Source: Faucicola osloensis_B
GTDB lineage: Bacteria > Pseudomonadota > Gammaproteobacteria > Pseudomonadales > Moraxellaceae
Assembly: GCA_964211495.1 (NCBI GenBank)
Contig: CAXORL010000001.1
Coordinates: 620,001-684,000, forward strand
Direction: 5' to 3'
DNA: 64,000 nucleotides
The translations under genes were made by a program, and so were the position numbers. This document shows, one piece after another, positions 16,483-24,900 of this stretch. Below the pieces are notes generated by a model, which saw nothing but the letters and a program-made list of their open reading frames with translations, made no database searches and was not told where the DNA came from. Numbering within the stretch: the stretch's first letter is position 1; the number at the start of each line of letters is the position of its first letter.

Positions 16483-19446
16483 ATGAAAAAATCTGTGAAA
16501 TTGTCGCCTATTTCGTCAACTTCTAATCGTTTAACTTCACATTCGTCTTTGCCAACCCAGCCCACACGCCTGCATCAATCATTACACCAAATTTACCGAC
16601 ACACCAATGTTTTAGCGATGACGCTTGGTGCGATGTTTACTACGTTGTATTCAACCTCAGCGCTTGCGGCGGTGTTGCCGACAGCCGCCGTTACGGAATC
16701 GACGGATGCAGCGACAGCACAAAGCATAGAAGCTCAAAACATTGAGTCACAAAGCACTGAATCACAGAGTATTGAAAAACAAAACCTTGATACCTCAGCT
16801 GCAACGCCCGATACCGATAGTAGTATCGCCACCACAGCAGACAGCGTTACTACTGTCGATGTAACCACCAATCAAGGCATCACACCGATTAGCGCGCCTG
16901 ATATCAAACCAAACTCTGCGCGTACTCGTCCCAACTTTACCCCAAATCAACAGCAGCAAGCCAGTCTAGATAAGCTCAAAACCTTTTATCAACCCAAAAC
17001 CCCGCAAACCATGGATGATACTAGCACCACGGTTGCTAATCCAAATTTGCTAAGCCCGCTCACGCCTGATAGTCAACAGTCAGGCGCTCAAGCAAATACG
17101 CAATCAAAAACAGGTACCCGAAAAAAAGACGCCATGTGTCATGGCAACTGGGTATATCCCACTTCGACCATCTATCAACAGCAAGCATTAGCAGCAGCCG
17201 CTACCGACCAACCCAATAGCAGCTTCCCAATTTATGCGTCGTCTGACTATGGCTATTATGACAATGAAAACTACGCTGAATTGTCAGGCGATGTGCAAAT
17301 CAACCAAGGTCGTCAGCAAATCTCTGCCGATAAAGTGGTCGTTAACGTGCAAGAGGGCATTGCCGCCGCTCAAGGTAATGTCTTGTTGGTGGATGCCGCG
17401 CAAAGCACCCAATCGACAGACGGTAACCCACGTGTAAGCCTTAAAGATAGCCCAAAAGGGGGGCTGATTACCGTTGCCGATGAACTGGCGTACCAAACGG
17501 ATAGCAGCAAAGCAACCGCCAAAGATGTGGCGTTTGCCAGCGTCCCCCTACAAGCGTATGGGTATGCCAAACGGCTTAATAAGGTCGATGAAAGCCGCGT
17601 TGAAATTGACGATGTCATGTTTACCACCTGCGCGCCTGACAATCCGACTTGGCAAATCAATGCTAAAAACATCGATATCAATACCGACACGGGTCGCGGC
17701 GAAGCCTATAATGCCACGTTAAAAGTTAAAAACACCCCGATATTGTACCTACCGTATTTTAACTTCCCGATTGACGATCGCCGCACTAGTGGTTTTTTGT
17801 TACCACGCGGCGGCTTTAGTACGGAAGGGAGTTTTAATGTACAGTTACCTTATTACTTTAATCTAGCGCCAAATTACGATGCCACTGTCACGCCAACCAT
17901 TTTTACTGACCGCAATCCGATGTTGACGGGTGAGTTTCGCTATCTGACAGAAAAATTTGGTTATGGTAGCTTGACAGGCTCTTATCTACCAAACGACAAA
18001 CAATATGATGATGAAGACCGTAAGCGCTTTTATTATAATCATCATTGGCAGTCAAAAGATATCCCTAACCTGTCCATTGATGCGCTATATCAGTATGTCT
18101 CAGATCCTAAATTCTTAAACGATTTTGAGACCTTGGGTGATGAAACCGTTCAATTAAATTTACCGCGCCGCATTCAAGCCAATTATTACAATGACTATTT
18201 GACTGCCCTTGCCAAGATTGAAACCTTTCAAACGCTGGATCGTAATTTAACCAATTCAGACAAAATCTTGGATAAAGACAAACCGTATGACCGTCTGCCG
18301 CAGTTATCGGTCAAATATCGTGTGCCTTGGGTGACCCAATTTGATTTAACGGGTATCAGCGATTTTGCTTATTTTAAACGCCCAATCGATGATGGTTCTG
18401 CGCCTGAGCAAAGCGGTGGCAGACTGTATAACAAACTCACTGCCGCCTACCCAATGACACGAACTTGGGGCTATGTCACCCCATCAGTGAGTTTACAGCA
18501 CCTTTACACCCAATTTGACCAAGAATCAGCCGATGCCAATGGACTGGATAAAAATAGCAAAAGCCAATCTATTTTTGTACCGCAGTTTAGTATTGACAGT
18601 GGCTTAAATTTCTTTAAAACAGGCACCCCGTTTGGTAAATTTGATGACTCCTTGGGCGGCTATCAGTTATTAAGCCCGCGCCTAAAATATGTGTACTCGC
18701 CCTATAAAGACCAAACTGACGTACCCAATTTTAACACCCGTTTGGCATCGCTCAATTTTTCGCAATTGTATGAAGATTCATGGTTTTTGGGATATGATCG
18801 CCTGCCCGACAACAACCATTTAACCCCATCATTAAATTATCGCTATATTGATGGCAATGGTTTGACTCGCTTGGATGCCAGCGTGGGTAAACAAATTTAT
18901 TTGAGTGATATTCGGGTACATCTTGACAATACTGATGATGGGTTAAAAATTGACAATACCGGTACCGTCTTTGAAGTAAGCACCCAACCGCGTCAAGATT
19001 TTTGGGTAGATTTAGATGGCTCGGTTGATGACAACGCTGATTTAAACTATATCAATACCCAGTTTCGTTATGCACCAACTTTTAATAGCCTTTATAACTT
19101 AGGGTATATTAAACGCAATGAGAGTAGATTTGGACAAAAAACCCTCTCTGCTTTCACAGGTTCTGCTGTTTTACCTATTAATGATAATTGGCAGTTTTTA
19201 GGGGCTGTGCAATACGACAATGAGAAAAGTCGTTTTAGTGATGTGTTAGCGGGCTTTACTTATGATAGCTGTTGTTATGGCTTATCGATTTATGCTCGCC
19301 GTTATTATGATGAATTAAGTGATAAAGACAGTGCTGACCACGCTATCATGGCAGAAATTAGCTTAAATGGGTTATCCAACAAAGGTGATGGTCGACTGGC
19401 TAGCTTGATGCGTAATCGGGTATTGGGTTATGACCCTAAATACTAG
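16483..19446 (+). CDS. lptD: LPS-assembly protein LptD
   Basis: LptD is the outer-membrane beta-barrel that, with LptE, inserts lipopolysaccharide into the outer leaflet. The 987-residue product has an unusually long n-region (45 residues) before the signal core ending ALA, a Ser/Thr/Gln-rich low-complexity segment to about residue 215, an LptA-like jellyroll (YAELSGDVQINQGRQQISADKVVV onward, split motif), and the barrel from about 430. Cys219, Cys383 and the pair Cys930-Cys931 match the four disulfide cysteines of E. coli LptD (31, 173, 724, 725). E. coli LptD is 784 residues; the excess lies in the N-terminal segment, which holds a 15-bp tandem repeat. surA follows after 232 bases. Confidence 0.96.
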   Translation: MKKSVKLSPISSTSNRLTSHSSLPTQPTRLHQSLHQIYRHTNVLAMTLGAMFTTLYSTSALAAVLPTAAVTESTDAATAQSIEAQNIESQSTESQSIEKQNLDTSAATPDTDSSIATTADSVTTVDVTTNQGITPISAPDIKPNSARTRPNFTPNQQQQASLDKLKTFYQPKTPQTMDDTSTTVANPNLLSPLTPDSQQSGAQANTQSKTGTRKKDAMCHGNWVYPTSTIYQQQALAAAATDQPNSSFPIYASSDYGYYDNENYAELSGDVQINQGRQQISADKVVVNVQEGIAAAQGNVLLVDAAQSTQSTDGNPRVSLKDSPKGGLITVADELAYQTDSSKATAKDVAFASVPLQAYGYAKRLNKVDESRVEIDDVMFTTCAPDNPTWQINAKNIDINTDTGRGEAYNATLKVKNTPILYLPYFNFPIDDRRTSGFLLPRGGFSTEGSFNVQLPYYFNLAPNYDATVTPTIFTDRNPMLTGEFRYLTEKFGYGSLTGSYLPNDKQYDDEDRKRFYYNHHWQSKDIPNLSIDALYQYVSDPKFLNDFETLGDETVQLNLPRRIQANYYNDYLTALAKIETFQTLDRNLTNSDKILDKDKPYDRLPQLSVKYRVPWVTQFDLTGISDFAYFKRPIDDGSAPEQSGGRLYNKLTAAYPMTRTWGYVTPSVSLQHLYTQFDQESADANGLDKNSKSQSIFVPQFSIDSGLNFFKTGTPFGKFDDSLGGYQLLSPRLKYVYSPYKDQTDVPNFNTRLASLNFSQLYEDSWFLGYDRLPDNNHLTPSLNYRYIDGNGLTRLDASVGKQIYLSDIRVHLDNTDDGLKIDNTGTVFEVSTQPRQDFWVDLDGSVDDNADLNYINTQFRYAPTFNSLYNLGYIKRNESRFGQKTLSAFTGSAVLPINDNWQFLGAVQYDNEKSRFSDVLAGFTYDSCCYGLSIYARRYYDELSDKDSADHAIMAEISLNGLSNKGDGRLASLMRNRVLGYDPKY
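16723..16782 (+). repeat. Four 15-bp tandem units inside lptD
   Basis: Four consecutive degenerate 15-bp units encode SIEAQ, NIESQ, STESQ and SIEKQ (residues 81-100), in frame, just after the signal peptide region. The period is a multiple of three, so copy-number change would not break the gene. Confidence 0.8.
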
Positions 19447-19678
19447 ACGCCTTTTACACAAAAAACTGGCTAAAACTTGAGGTTTTTTAGGATTTATTAT
19501 GATACAGACATACGCTAGCAAATATTATTGTATAAAATGACCCAAACTTAGCAATATCTAAATGTAAGAAACTTGGTCAAAGACCCGTCATTTAAGCTAA
19601 ATAGTTTTGCCACGATTTTTGAGTGATCAAATTTACTTTTTTATTCTTTGGTTTTTATTTTTTTTAAGGATACATGTC

Positions 19679-21334
19679 ATGAACCATGCTGTCATGCATA
19701 ATTTACCCAATTTTCACCGTAACACCCTATCTGCTCTCACTAGCGCTTTGATATATGGCGCCCTATTGGTCATGCCAACATTAAACGCGCAAGCCGTGAC
19801 TGCAGCAGCGGCTGCAACAGCTAAAACCAACACAACTAGCAGCAAAACGACAGGGGCATCTAGTAAAAAATCTAGCACCAAACCTGCAGCGCAAACCACA
19901 AGCAAATCAACCAAAGCTGTGACAGTAAACAAAACCACCAACGCTGCCAAATCAGTCAAAGCTGACACAAAAGCCAGCGGCTCAAAACCTACCACTCAAA
20001 AAACAGCAAAAGCTGTCTCCCAACCTGCGCCCGTAACATCAGAGGTCGCCAACTCATTGGTTGAGCCAACGCCTGTCGTCACTAGCAGCTCGCAAGATCA
20101 GGTCATTGATGGCGTGATTGCCATTGTCAACGACACCCCTATTTTACGCAGCCAGTTAGATCGCGCGGTTGCTCAAGCTTCTGCACAGCTTCAAGCGCAA
20201 AACAAACCTGTACCACCCGCACAGCAACTTTATCCGCAAGTATTGGATCAGCTAATTACTAAGCAAATCCAACTTGATATCATCAAACGCCAAGGACTGC
20301 AAGCTGAAGAGAATGCAGTGAATGCTGCGTTGACCAATTTGGCACAACAAAATGGGGTCGCAAGCCTTGCCGAATTTCAGCAAAAACTTGACGCCCAGCG
20401 CGCAGGTAGTTACCAAGCATTGCGTCAAAAAGTCAGTGAAGACTTGGCGATACAAACCTTGCAGCAGCAACAACTTGCTAGCCGCATCAAAATCTCCGAT
20501 CAAGATGTCGATAACTTCCTCAAATCACCAGAGAGCAACGCTTTAGAAAAATCACAATATCGCACCTTACATATTCGCGTGCCTTTTATAGCCGATGCCG
20601 CAGGTAAAACCAGCGACAAACAAAAAAAACTAGCGCTGACCGTAGCCACCCAAATTGCCAAAAATCTGCAAGCTGAGAATGCCAATATTGAGCAAATCAT
20701 GACTGACGCGCAAGCCAACTATAACGCGCAAATTCAAGGGGGCGATATGGGCTACCACGTCGCGGCAGAGTTGCCGACAGAACTGTCAAAAAACATCACC
20801 GCCCTTGAAGTCGGGCAAGTCACCAACCCGATTGCCACGGCAGAAGGTTATAACGTGATTAAACTCGTAGATAAACGCGGCGGTCAACAAAAAATCATCG
20901 ATCAATGGCATACCCGCCATATTTTAATCAGCCCATCGACTGCCCTACCGGCTGACATGGCGAAACAGCAGATCGACACTATCTATGAAAAACTGCGTCA
21001 AGGTGAGGACTTCGCTACTTTAGCAAGCACCTACTCAAAAGACCCAGGAAGTGCCAGTAACGGCGGCGATTTGGGCTGGGTCAGTGAAGGTGATATGGTA
21101 CCAAGCTTTGAAGCAATGATGAAAAAAACGTCGGTAAATGACTATTCTGTGCCATTTCAAACACAATTTGGCTGGCATATTCTTAAAGTCGATGAAAAAC
21201 GCCAAAAAGATGTGAGTGATGTCTATCGTAAAAACATGGCGCGTGAAATCCTATACCAACGTATGGCGCCGCAAGCGCTAGACGATTGGATGCAGGATTT
21301 AAGAGCCCAGGCTTACGTTAAAATCATGCAATAA
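19679..21334 (+). CDS. surA: Periplasmic chaperone and peptidyl-prolyl isomerase SurA
   Basis: SurA escorts unfolded outer-membrane proteins, including LptD, across the periplasm. I start at the ATG at 19679: AAGGA lies eight bases upstream, and the 24 longer N-terminal residues would mask the signal peptide (NHAVMHNL...SALTSALIYGALLVMPTLNAQA, split). The resulting 551-residue protein has a roughly 90-residue Thr/Lys/Ala/Ser-rich linker not found in E. coli SurA (428 residues), the N-terminal chaperone domain (VIDGVIAIVNDTPILRSQLD), a degenerate first parvulin domain (GGDMGYH), and a complete second one (RHILIS ... SNGGDLGWVSEGDMVPSFE). It follows lptD, as in many gammaproteobacteria, and ends at a strong terminator; pdxA, often next, is absent. 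Confidence 0.94.
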   Translation: MNHAVMHNLPNFHRNTLSALTSALIYGALLVMPTLNAQAVTAAAAATAKTNTTSSKTTGASSKKSSTKPAAQTTSKSTKAVTVNKTTNAAKSVKADTKASGSKPTTQKTAKAVSQPAPVTSEVANSLVEPTPVVTSSSQDQVIDGVIAIVNDTPILRSQLDRAVAQASAQLQAQNKPVPPAQQLYPQVLDQLITKQIQLDIIKRQGLQAEENAVNAALTNLAQQNGVASLAEFQQKLDAQRAGSYQALRQKVSEDLAIQTLQQQQLASRIKISDQDVDNFLKSPESNALEKSQYRTLHIRVPFIADAAGKTSDKQKKLALTVATQIAKNLQAENANIEQIMTDAQANYNAQIQGGDMGYHVAAELPTELSKNITALEVGQVTNPIATAEGYNVIKLVDKRGGQQKIIDQWHTRHILISPSTALPADMAKQQIDTIYEKLRQGEDFATLASTYSKDPGSASNGGDLGWVSEGDMVPSFEAMMKKTSVNDYSVPFQTQFGWHILKVDEKRQKDVSDVYRKNMAREILYQRMAPQALDDWMQDLRAQAYVKIMQ

Positions 21335-21346
21335 TTTAGCTTGCAT

Positions 21347-21382
21347 AAAAAAGGCAGTATGATTAACATACTGCCTTTTTTT
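21347..21382. terminator. Bidirectional terminator between surA and pgeF
   Basis: A 15-bp inverted repeat (AAAAAAGGCAGTATG / CATACTGCCTTTTTT) with a 5-base loop and T-runs on both strands. Confidence 0.85.
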
Positions 21383-21391
21383 ATGATTCAA

Positions 21392-22309
21392 TTAATCCAT
21401 AAAAATCAGCGTTGCCATTCTACCTGTCGCAGGCAATTGATGCTGAGTTTGACGACGATACGAATAAAATCGTGCATCACTATGACTATCTAAACCACTT
21501 TTATGCACCTGATGAATACCACAAGCCTTGAGCTGTAATTCTGCTATTGCAGGCAAATCGGCAAAATAATGACCGAGCTTATCAGCATTTGGCTGAAACA
21601 ACTGGGTAGCGACAGCCTCAGATACATTTAACACTGATAACACGGCATCTTTGACACGACTGTCCACTTCATAGCTTGACTGTGCGATGCTAGCGCCTAT
21701 CCAGGCGTGCCAGCCACGAGTGACCTTCTGCATTTCGGCAGTCGCATTGTCCCCCGCTGCAAAATCAAACTGATGCACCATTTTTTGTACGGTCTTTGCA
21801 ATAATATTTTTACTAAGACCTTGCCAGCCAGCGTGAATTGCCGCAATCAGCTTGTTATCATCTGCTGCATCGGTGGCTATCATGACAGGTACACAATCTG
21901 CTGTCATGATAGCTAAGGCAACATTAGGCAAACGAGTAATATGCGCATCAGCACATATCGCTGCTGTGCCAATTTTATCGGTAACCTGATAAACGTCATT
22001 ACCATGGATTTGATTAAGCCAATGAATGCTGTTTAATGTGGGATGATAGTGTTGCAAGGATTGCAGCAAGTGCGCACGATTTTGATGCACCTGCATGCTA
22101 TTATCCCCTACATGCAAGCCTAGATTAAATTGACCATACATAGCATTCAAACTAGACTGCCCCACAGAATCATTGCTTGACTTGCTTGACTTGCTTGAAT
22201 TACTTGACTTTCTTGGCAGGGACTCACAGCCAGATAGGGTTTGAACCACGGTTACCCCTTGGCTTGGTGCGTGCGTCAGTTCAATCCAGTGTGAGTTGTT
22301 ATCCGTCAT
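21392..22309 (-). CDS. pgeF: Peptidoglycan editing factor / purine nucleoside phosphorylase PgeF (YfiH family)
   Basis: A cytoplasmic laccase-fold protein (YfiH family), shown elsewhere to prevent misincorporated peptidoglycan precursors and to have nucleoside phosphorylase/deaminase activity. Family marks are NLGLHVGDN, TADCVPVMI, and HAGWQGL with zinc ligands Cys/His. Starting at 22309 gives 305 residues against about 243 for E. coli; the family core begins near W (SHWIELTHAP) shortly after this start. An insert rich in Ser/Lys (about 34-58) comes from a 9-bp tandem repeat. The frame stays open upstream through four 15-bp repeats and overlaps the end of prpF, so starts at 22402 or 22414 coupled to prpF are possible; none has a strong ribosome site. 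Confidence 0.85.
   Translation of the reverse strand: MTDNNSHWIELTHAPSQGVTVVQTLSGCESLPRKSSNSSKSSKSSNDSVGQSSLNAMYGQFNLGLHVGDNSMQVHQNRAHLLQSLQHYHPTLNSIHWLNQIHGNDVYQVTDKIGTAAICADAHITRLPNVALAIMTADCVPVMIATDAADDNKLIAAIHAGWQGLSKNIIAKTVQKMVHQFDFAAGDNATAEMQKVTRGWHAWIGASIAQSSYEVDSRVKDAVLSVLNVSEAVATQLFQPNADKLGHYFADLPAIAELQLKACGIHQVHKSGLDSHSDARFYSYRRQTQHQLPATGRMATLIFMD
22176..22211 (-). repeat. 9-bp tandem repeat within pgeF
   Basis: Four 9-bp units (plus-strand CTTGACTTG, CTTGACTTG, CTTGAATTA, CTTGACTTT) encode the SSK/SSN run inserted in PgeF before the conserved YGQFNLG segment. The in-frame period keeps the gene intact whatever the copy number. Confidence 0.8.
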
Positions 22310-22369
22310 TATTGGGCTCTGAGGTATTGGGGACTTAGGTATTAGGCTCTTAGGTATTGGGCTCTTAGT
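22310..22369 (-). repeat. Four 15-bp tandem units at the 5' end of pgeF
   Basis: Plus-strand units are TATTGGGCTCTGAGG, TATTGGGGACTTAGG, TATTAGGCTCTTAGG and TATTGGGCTCTTAGT. They abut the chosen pgeF ATG and remain open in its frame (IPKSP-type peptides), so they are either leader DNA or an N-terminal extension, depending on which start is used. Confidence 0.85.
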
Positions 22370-22391
22370 TGACTTGTGAATGATTTGTCGA

Positions 22392-23573
22392 TTAAAACGC
22401 ATCGCTAGGCACATACACCTCACCCACCATTAGACGGCGCGCTGAACGGCTCATAGACACTTTTTTCGCTTGCCATTTGCCATCCAATTGTGAGGACTCA
22501 CCCCCGACCAGTAGCGTGCCTGATGGGTGACCAAAGCGTACTTCAGACAACGCTTTACCACCGGCTGCTTGGTTGACTAGCGTACCTTTAATGGTCGCGG
22601 CGGTGCCAATCGCAACCGAGGCTGTACCCATCATGGCATGGTGCAGTTGACCCATGCTCATCGCGCGGGCAAGCAAATCAATATCGCCTGCCTTGACTGC
22701 TTTGCCACTAGAGGCAGTATAATCGGCGGGCGGTGCAACCCAAGCAATTTTTGGGGTATGCTGACGGGTTTGAGCTTCTGTTAACTCTGCAATCAATCCC
22801 ATTTTAACGGCGCCATGAGCACGGATTTTTTCAAGCTTCGCCAAAATTTCTTGGTTACTGTTGATGTCTTTTTGCAGCTCAGCGCCCGTAAAACCTAAGT
22901 CTTTGGCATTTAAAAAAATCGTTGGGATACCCGCATTGATCATCGTGACGTCAAATTCACCGATTTCAGGTATAGTAAGTTTGTCAATCAAGTTGCCCGT
23001 CGGGAACATATCGCCATCGCTGTCCACAGGGTCGATAAATTCAATTTTGACTTCGGCTGCTGGGAAAGTCACACCATCTAGTTCAAAATCGCCCGTTTCT
23101 TGCACTTGACCATCGGTCATGGGTACATGCGCGATGATGGTTTTGCGGATATTTTGCTGCCAAATACGCACTTCACAGATGCCATTTTGTGGCACTTTAC
23201 TGGCATCCACCAAGCCATTGGCAATCGCAAATGAACCGACCGCCGCGGTTAAGTTTCCACAGTTACCTGACCAATCAATCATCGCTTTATCAATGGCGAC
23301 CTGACCGAATAAATAATTCACATCATAATCGGCAACGTCTGTTTTTGACAAAATCACCACTTTGGAGGTTGATGATGAGCCATTTCCCAAACCGTCAATT
23401 TGCTTACCATACGGATCTGGACTACCCACCACCCGCAGTAAAAAACTATCTCGGGCTTGCCCTGGGGTTTGGCAGCGTTCAGGTAGGTCATCAAGCTTGA
23501 AAAAAGTACCTTTTGATGTGCCACCGCGCATATAGGTAGCTTTAACAGCGACTTGTGGGGCAAAATGGGCCAT
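22392..23573 (-). CDS. prpF: 2-methylaconitate cis-trans isomerase PrpF
   Basis: PrpF isomerises trans- to cis-2-methylaconitate, assisting AcnD in the 2-methylcitrate pathway of propionate breakdown. The protein matches the family throughout: ATYMRGGTSKGTFF at the N-terminus, GSPDPYGKQIDGLGNGSSSTSK, DWSGNCGNLTAAVG with the conserved Cys, NAGIPTIFL, and a C-terminal GHPSGTL. The start at 23573 (393 residues) is chosen because AAGGA is 7 bases upstream; the ATG two codons earlier would overlap that site. No prpB, prpC, prpR or acnD is in the window, so this is an orphan copy. pgeF overlaps or abuts its 3' end. Some PrpF-like proteins act on other substrates (oxalomesaconate-type), so the substrate is inferred. 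Confidence 0.88.
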   Translation of the reverse strand: MAHFAPQVAVKATYMRGGTSKGTFFKLDDLPERCQTPGQARDSFLLRVVGSPDPYGKQIDGLGNGSSSTSKVVILSKTDVADYDVNYLFGQVAIDKAMIDWSGNCGNLTAAVGSFAIANGLVDASKVPQNGICEVRIWQQNIRKTIIAHVPMTDGQVQETGDFELDGVTFPAAEVKIEFIDPVDSDGDMFPTGNLIDKLTIPEIGEFDVTMINAGIPTIFLNAKDLGFTGAELQKDINSNQEILAKLEKIRAHGAVKMGLIAELTEAQTRQHTPKIAWVAPPADYTASSGKAVKAGDIDLLARAMSMGQLHHAMMGTASVAIGTAATIKGTLVNQAAGGKALSEVRFGHPSGTLLVGGESSQLDGKWQAKKVSMSRSARRLMVGEVYVPSDAF

Positions 23574-23715
23574 GTTCATATCCTTATGGTGGCAGGCAGA
23601 GAATTGACGCATCAATTTGTTTTATGTTTAGTCACATTAATACATCAAAAACATGCTAAAACAAATTGATGACTGGGTGATATACGTTAAACACATCATC
23701 TAACAGTGGTTTACG

Positions 23716-24753
23716 TTAGTATTGCTCATTTTTTTCTTCAATGGTTAATTTGACATTGGTGTCGGTTGGGACTTTTTCATGCGATACTGACTTGGTCGAT
23801 TTGTCTGTACTTGTGCCAGCCGCTGACTTAGTAGCGGTTGATTTGGTATCAGCATTTGCGGTGGTTGACTCAGATTTTTTCACCGATTTTTTATCCGCGC
23901 TATCTGATGCTGTGTTTTTCTTGTCTGATGTGGTGGTCACGTCAGTCTTGGTTTTTTCGCTGTCGTTTTTTTCACTGTCTGTTTTTGGTTCTTCTGTGGT
24001 TTGTTTCTTGAAAGGTTTGGTCGTTGAAGTTTGGCTGTTGTTGGCAGCGACACTGGGTTTGCTAGTCACTGTTGGTACAACGGGTATGGCGCCTGCCGAA
24101 GAACCAGCTAAGGGCGTATTAGATGGCTGGGTCAGCGTTTGCGCTAATGCCGAATTTGCCATAATCTCACCGACTAGCCCAATCACATCGTCGCCTGTGG
24201 TGCTATTGACTTGGTAATTGGCGCCACTGGCTGATAACCCAAAGCCAACATTGTTTGCCACTAAAGTGCTATTTTGCAGTTGATAACCACGCGACGCGAT
24301 TTGCTCGGCGGCGACTGGCATTTTTAGACGGGTATAAATTTTATCGGCGTTATCGAGCTGCGCTTGAGGCATATTAAACGACACCGTCGCTTGGCATTTA
24401 CCATTGCTACCATTCACGCTCTCTAGGTTGATTGCCACTTGCGACAAGCCATTTTGCAAGATAGTCATATCAACCACCGTACCTGCTTGCTGCTGAATGA
24501 TGTCAGACTGTTTTTTGGCTTGCTGGTCGATGCGATTGACCAGATAACTGTGAATGGCACTGGTTGCCTTCTCATTGTTACAGGCAATATCAGACGTTTC
24601 AATTGACTTTTGCTCACTGCTTGCAGCACTGCCAGTTTGCCCATCTTTCTGCTCATTGCGACTACATCCCACCACGGCTAAGGCAAAACACGCCAACAAT
24701 AACGGCGTACGCATTTTTTTTGACAACGTATTTTGTGGGAAAATCATAGACAT
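23716..24753 (-). CDS. Lipoprotein of unknown function with charged C-terminal tail
   Basis: Not recognised. The 345-residue product has a lipoprotein signal peptide with lipobox VVGC (Cys30), preceded by a long n-region; the ATG at 24753 has AAGG six bases upstream. Residues about 45-215 form a compact domain with CNNEKATSAIHSYLVNRI and a paired Cys (GKCQATVSF), suggesting a disulfide. Residues about 215-335 are low-complexity Lys/Thr/Ser/Asp, like a flexible periplasmic linker. It is divergent from the GDPD gene and lies 142 bases upstream of prpF. It may be envelope-related, but nothing visible identifies a partner. Confidence 0.8.
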   Translation of the reverse strand: MSMIFPQNTLSKKMRTPLLLACFALAVVGCSRNEQKDGQTGSAASSEQKSIETSDIACNNEKATSAIHSYLVNRIDQQAKKQSDIIQQQAGTVVDMTILQNGLSQVAINLESVNGSNGKCQATVSFNMPQAQLDNADKIYTRLKMPVAAEQIASRGYQLQNSTLVANNVGFGLSASGANYQVNSTTGDDVIGLVGEIMANSALAQTLTQPSNTPLAGSSAGAIPVVPTVTSKPSVAANNSQTSTTKPFKKQTTEEPKTDSEKNDSEKTKTDVTTTSDKKNTASDSADKKSVKKSESTTANADTKSTATKSAAGTSTDKSTKSVSHEKVPTDTNVKLTIEEKNEQY

Positions 24754-24900
24754 AAGGCACCTTCACGCAGAATTTATTACCATGCCATTATAAAGCAAAG
24801 TTTTGCAAATTGGCTAGTTGTTCACTATTATTTATAATAAAATTTAGTTGTAATAATTTTTAGTAGTCATAAAATTTTATTGTCTATTGCGAGCCATCGT

